Shown here: in pieces, positions 6,698-9,843 of the stretch | Layout of the letters: each line of letters starts with the position of its first letter | Numbering within the stretch: the stretch's first letter is position 1 | NCBI GenBank assembly: GCA_021787505.1 | Contig: JAJYLU010000034.1 | Span: forward strand, 1 to 9,843 | Origin: Nitrospirota bacterium | Lineage (GTDB): Bacteria > Nitrospirota > Thermodesulfovibrionia > Thermodesulfovibrionales > UBA6898 | DNA length: 9,843 nucleotides | Reading direction: 5' to 3' | The notes under the pieces: model-generated | Database searches by the model: none | What the model saw: the letters and a program-made list of their open reading frames with translations, nothing else | What the model was told of the DNA's origin: nothing | Program-made: the position numbers and the translations under genes

Positions 6698-6727
6698 ATG
6701 ATACCCTTTCATTTTTTTGATTGTCAA
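6698..6727 (-). promoter_or_regulatory. Promoter of tRNA-Phe
   Basis: On the minus strand, a perfect TTGACA (6722-6727), 18 nt and TATCAT (6698-6703) stand just before the tRNA. Transcription would start near 6691, only about 4 nt before the mature 5' end at 6687. The -35 box ends 3 bp from the lnt ATG on the other strand. Confidence 0.8.
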
Positions 6728-6730
6728 CTG

Positions 6731-8278
6731 ATGAAAGACTCTCTGACAAGAAAGGCAGGCGATTATTTCCCCGCCGTTGTTTCGGGGATACTTGTCGTAT
6801 TGTCTTTTCCGCTCTTCGACTACTATCCGCTCGCATGGGTCGCCTTTGTCCCGCTCCTTCTGTCGCTCTGGGGAAAAGATTCGAAAAAGGCCTTCGTCGC
6901 CGGATATGTCTTCGGGCTTGTCTATTTCGTAGGCACGCTTTACTGGATATATTATTCGATAAACCATTACGGCGGATTTTCTTTCCCGGCGAGCCTTTCG
7001 CTCGTGGTCCTGCTCTGCCTTTACCTGAGTCTCTATCCTGCGATCTTCTCGTTTCTTTTCATAAAAATGATCAGGAAAACGGAACTGCCCGCGCTTTTGA
7101 TTGCGCCGGTACTATGGGTCGTCCTCGAGTTCGCCCGTTCTTATGCCCTGACCGGATTCCCCTGGTCGAGCATCGGCTACAGCCAGTACCGGTTCCTGCA
7201 TATGATACAGGTCGCGGACATCACCGGCATCTACGGGATATCATTTCTTGTCCTGGCGGTCAACGGAGCGCTTGCCGACCTTTTCCTCCTCAGGAAACGC
7301 ACTGGCGAGATGCCGCTCTTTCCCATCTCTTATACGGTCGTCGGTCTGTCCGTCCTGCTTCTGGCGGTCATCGCATCATTGGGATACGGTCACTGGCGGC
7401 TCAACCAGGAAAGGAGCGGAAAGCTCATCAACGTAAGCCTTGTCCAGGGTGATATCGAACAGGACAAAAAATGGGAGCCGGCCTATCAGAACGAGGTGCT
7501 CGAAACCTATTTCAGCCTCTCCCGGAAGGCCGCCGGACCATCAGTTCAGATGATCGTCTGGCCCGAGACGGCGCTGCCGTTCATATTCGATTTTGACAAG
7601 GCGAACACGGAGAGGCTCATCCGGTTCGAGCAGGAACTGGGCTCCGACCTGCTCTTCGGGACCATTCTCGTCAAGGATCAGTCCCGCAGCAAGACGCTGC
7701 TATCGAACAGCGCCGTCCTCCTCGACAGGGAAGGGAAAAACATCTATGAATATGATAAAATACATCTGGTACCATTTGGCGAATATGTTCCCCTCAGAAG
7801 CGTTCTTTTTTTTGTTGACAAGCTGGTCACGGGAATCGGGGACTACGTGCCGGGCAGACAATACATCAGGGCCGATACCGAATTCGGCAGCTTCGCCACG
7901 CTGATCTGCTACGAGATCATCTTCCCCGGACTGGTGAGGAAGTTTTATACGACGGGCGGTGATTTTATCGTGAATATCACCAATGACGCGTGGTTCGGCA
8001 GAACCTCCGCCCCGTATCAGCATTTCAGTATGGCGGTATTCCGCGCCATCGAAAACAGAAAGCCGGTCGTCCGGTGCGCTAATACCGGCATTTCGGGATT
8101 CATAGACAGCAACGGAAAGATCCTGTCGGAGACGCCTCTCTTCAAGAGGCTCGTTCTGCCGGGTACCGTTAAGACGGACGAGACATTGTCCTTTTATACG
8201 AAATACGGAGACCTTTTTTCGTATCTCTGCATCGTGTTGTCAATCGTACTTTCTCTTAACATCAAATTTTGGAGGTAA
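6731..8278 (+). CDS. lnt: Apolipoprotein N-acyltransferase
   Basis: Lnt adds the third acyl chain to the N-terminal cysteine of lipoproteins in the inner membrane. About the first 200 residues hold several membrane segments (for example VVSGILVVLSFPLF and YPLAWVAFVPLLLSL). A nitrilase-like domain follows, and a last membrane helix (LCIVLSIVLSLNI) ends the protein. The catalytic triad is visible: Glu279 in IVWPETALPF, Lys343 in EYDKIHLVPFGEYVPL and Cys393 in LICYEIIFPG, corresponding to E. coli Glu267, Lys335 and Cys387. NITNDAWFG and QHFSMAVFRAIE also match. Two starts are possible. I prefer ATG 6731 (515 residues), because the alternative ATG at 6698 lies within the tRNA -10 box and only adds a non-family segment. 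Neither has a clear ribosome site. The prfB ribosome site GGAGGT overlaps the end of this gene. Confidence 0.95.
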   Translation: MKDSLTRKAGDYFPAVVSGILVVLSFPLFDYYPLAWVAFVPLLLSLWGKDSKKAFVAGYVFGLVYFVGTLYWIYYSINHYGGFSFPASLSLVVLLCLYLSLYPAIFSFLFIKMIRKTELPALLIAPVLWVVLEFARSYALTGFPWSSIGYSQYRFLHMIQVADITGIYGISFLVLAVNGALADLFLLRKRTGEMPLFPISYTVVGLSVLLLAVIASLGYGHWRLNQERSGKLINVSLVQGDIEQDKKWEPAYQNEVLETYFSLSRKAAGPSVQMIVWPETALPFIFDFDKANTERLIRFEQELGSDLLFGTILVKDQSRSKTLLSNSAVLLDREGKNIYEYDKIHLVPFGEYVPLRSVLFFVDKLVTGIGDYVPGRQYIRADTEFGSFATLICYEIIFPGLVRKFYTTGGDFIVNITNDAWFGRTSAPYQHFSMAVFRAIENRKPVVRCANTGISGFIDSNGKILSETPLFKRLVLPGTVKTDETLSFYTKYGDLFSYLCIVLSIVLSLNIKFWR

Positions 8279-8280
8279 CT

Positions 8281-9412
8281 ATGATAGTCCAGACGGAACT
8301 GAAAGAAGAGCTTGTATCCCTGAGGGCCAAGACCGATGCGCTCCGAGGTTATCTTTGATGTCGCAAAGAAAAAAGAGGCGATAGAGAAGATCACCGGGGA
8401 CCTCTCCAGGGAGGAAGTCTGGTCGTCCCCCGAAAAGTCAAAAGAACTCTTCAAGGAAAAAGCCCGTCTCGAAGGCACGGTGGCGCCTTTCGAGGCGATC
8501 GAAAACAGGCTGGCCTATGTCGAAGAATCGATAGGGATCCTTGAAGAGGAAGGCGGCGACGTCTTTTTCAAGGAGCTCAGGAAAGAGCTTGAGTCGGTCC
8601 GCGAGGAGATCGAAAAAATCGAACTACAGAATCTCCTCTCCGGTGAACTCGACAAAAGCAACGCTATCCTCACGATCCATCCGGGAGCAGGGGGCACGGA
8701 GAGCCAGGACTGGGCCCAGATACTCATGCGGATGTATCTGAGATGGGCCGAGCGAAGCGGGTATGAGGCGAAGATCGTCGATCTCCAGCCCGGCGATGAA
8801 GCAGGCATAAAGGGCGCGACGATCACCTTCAGCGGCGACTACGCGTACGGTTACCTGAGCTGCGAGGCGGGCGTCCACAGGCTGGTGAGGATCTCTCCCT
8901 TCGACGCTAACAAGCGGCGGCATACCTCCTTTGCCGCAGTCATCGTCTATCCGGAGGTCGAGGGCGACATCGATATCGAGATCCGGGACGAAGATATCAA
9001 GATGGACACTTACCGTGCCTCCGGGGCCGGGGGGCAGCACGTGAACAAGACCTCGTCCGCGGTACGTTTAACGCACTTGCCCACCGGCGTTATCGTCGCC
9101 TGCCAGAACGAACGTTCCCAGCACAAGAACAAGGCGGTCGCGATGAAGATATTGAAGGCCCGTCTGTACGACCTCCAGGTGAAGGCCAAGGAAAAGAAGA
9201 TGGAAGACCTCGTGGGCGACAAGAAGGGCATCGCCTGGGGGAGCCAGATCAGATCGTACGTACTGCAGCCATACCGCCTCGTGAAGGACCATCGCACCGG
9301 GGTAGAGGTGGGAGATGTCGATTCCGTCCTGGACGGTGGCATCGACCGGTTCATAAAGGAGTACCTCAAGACAAAGGCGGGCAAGGCCAATTCTGCAGGC
9401 GGAGGGAACTGA
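8281..9412 (+). CDS. prfB: Peptide chain release factor 2 (programmed +1 frameshift)
   Basis: RF2 ends translation at UGA and UAA. A 25-codon first frame ([11 protein letters not shown] to LRGYL) stops at TGA 8356-8358. A +1 shift at CTT-TGA continues with Asp (GAT 8357-8359) to TGA at 9410, giving 376 residues. With the shift, the numbering matches E. coli RF2: the stop-codon-reading SPF falls at 205-207 and the peptidyl-hydrolysis GGQ at 250-252 ([18 protein letters not shown]). An N-terminal coiled-coil domain precedes them. The C-terminus ends in an extra Gly/Ala/Lys-rich tail. GGAGGT lies 4 nt before ATG 8281 and overlaps the end of lnt, whose stop is 2 nt upstream, so the genes are probably cotranslated. 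RF2 autoregulates, because low RF2 slows reading of the internal UGA and favours the shift. Confidence 0.96.
8344..8359 (+). promoter_or_regulatory. RF2 programmed frameshift site
   Basis: CGAGGT, TAT, CTT and TGA are followed by T. The slippery CTT and in-frame TGA are the known bacterial prfB site, and GAGGT three nucleotides upstream acts as the internal Shine-Dalgarno-like stimulator. This stimulator is weaker than the AGGGGG of E. coli, and the base after TGA is T rather than C. Confidence 0.93.
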
Positions 9413-9413
9413 G

Positions 9414-9843
9414 ATGATCAAGGAAGCGATAGGCCTGCTCGTCGGCGGCATCGACCTTTCCGAAGCGGAGATGGCCGAATGCATGAAGGAGATCATGGAG
9501 GGCAGGGCCGCCGACGCGCAGATCGGCGCCTTCCTCACCGCCCTGAGACTGAAGGGCGAGACCGTCGACGAAATAACCGGCGCCGCCAGGATCATGCGGG
9601 AGAAGGCCGCACGGATAAAAGCGCCCGAGGGGGTCCTTGACACCTGCGGTACGGGTGGCGACATGGCCCATACGTTTAATATCTCGACGGTGACCGCCTT
9701 TGTGGTGGCGGCCGCGGGGGTGCCGGTCGCCAAGCACGGAAACAGGGCGGTATCGAGCAAGTCGGGCAGCGCGGATGTGCTCGAGGCGCTCGGGATCAGG
9801 ATAGACCTGCCGCCGGAAAAGGTCGAACAATGCCTCTTCGAGA
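9414..9843 (+). CDS. trpD: Anthranilate phosphoribosyltransferase (5' part)
   Basis: TrpD joins anthranilate to phosphoribosyl pyrophosphate in tryptophan synthesis in the cytoplasm. The window holds the first 143 codons; the gene continues past the right edge. An N-terminal helical domain is followed by the PRPP-binding loop DTCGTGGD (GTGGD at residues 79-83), then FNIST (88-92), and [20 protein letters not shown] from 107, all hallmark motifs of this enzyme rather than of thymidine or pyrimidine phosphorylases. The ATG lies 1 nt after the prfB stop, with GGAGGG in the end of prfB about 7 nt upstream, so translation is probably coupled to prfB. Whether further trp genes follow cannot be seen. 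Confidence 0.95.
   Translation, partial: MIKEAIGLLVGGIDLSEAEMAECMKEIMEGRAADAQIGAFLTALRLKGETVDEITGAARIMREKAARIKAPEGVLDTCGTGGDMAHTFNISTVTAFVVAAAGVPVAKHGNRAVSSKSGSADVLEALGIRIDLPPEKVEQCLFE

Noticed and set aside
6600..6700. tRNA-Phe as an integration site for a mobile element
   Set aside because: No integrase gene, no direct repeat of the tRNA 3' end in the window, and ordinary housekeeping genes on both sides.
9068..9760. Minus-strand open frame of 230 codons across prfB and trpD
   Set aside because: It is antisense to two well-identified genes and spans their junction, with no recognisable domains.
1..9843. CRISPR array, insertion sequence or phage region
   Set aside because: No regularly spaced repeats, transposase or integrase motifs, or terminal inverted repeats were seen on either strand.

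Overview
The window is a bacterial chromosomal segment, moderately GC-rich by eye, with ordinary housekeeping genes on the right and an accessory redox region on the left. The gene set is tRNA-Phe with encoded CCA, apolipoprotein N-acyltransferase, RF2 with its programmed frameshift, anthranilate phosphoribosyltransferase, a lipoprotein and Tat-exported molybdoenzymes. This fits a Gram-negative (diderm) bacterium. The mix is reminiscent of Nitrospirota or a deltaproteobacterial lineage, but that placement is a guess from general knowledge.

Left, minus strand (1-3720): two tandem modules encode two-subunit molybdenum hydroxylases of the isoquinoline 1-oxidoreductase (IorA/IorB) type. Each has a small subunit with two [2Fe-2S] clusters, overlapping by 4 bp the start of a Tat-exported molybdopterin-binding large subunit. 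The upstream module (B, 961-3608) is complete and ends in a strong intrinsic terminator. The downstream module (A) runs off the left edge. Both start from a nearly identical promoter (TTGACA, 17 bp, TAGCCT) that carries a shared inverted repeat. About 334 bp, covering promoter, leader and the first half of the small-subunit gene, is much more alike between the copies than the rest. No FAD subunit is present.

Junction (3721-4117, plus strand): the C-terminal half of a HesA/MoeB/ThiF-family adenylyltransferase begins where the promoter block ends. It lacks its ATP-binding half, has a +1 frameshift at a C5 run and has lost a conserved Asp, so it is called a pseudogene.

Middle, minus strand (4258-5409): an alanine-zipper lipoprotein and a secreted HEAT-repeat protein.

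Right, plus strand (5541-9843): rtcA (RNA 3'-phosphate cyclase), then tRNA-Phe on the minus strand, then the tightly packed series lnt, prfB, trpD (gaps of 2 and 1 nt). The tRNA-Phe promoter sits back to back with the start of lnt. Lnt would finish acylation of lipoproteins such as the one encoded nearby. RF2 reads UGA/UAA and regulates itself by frameshifting. TrpD (partial) opens a probable tryptophan gene group.

Nothing here clearly amounts to a new biological system. The most informative points are the mosaic duplication of the molybdenum hydroxylase module with its shared operator-like promoter, and the broken HesA/MoeB remnant at its edge. No stretch over 300 bp lacks a gene.
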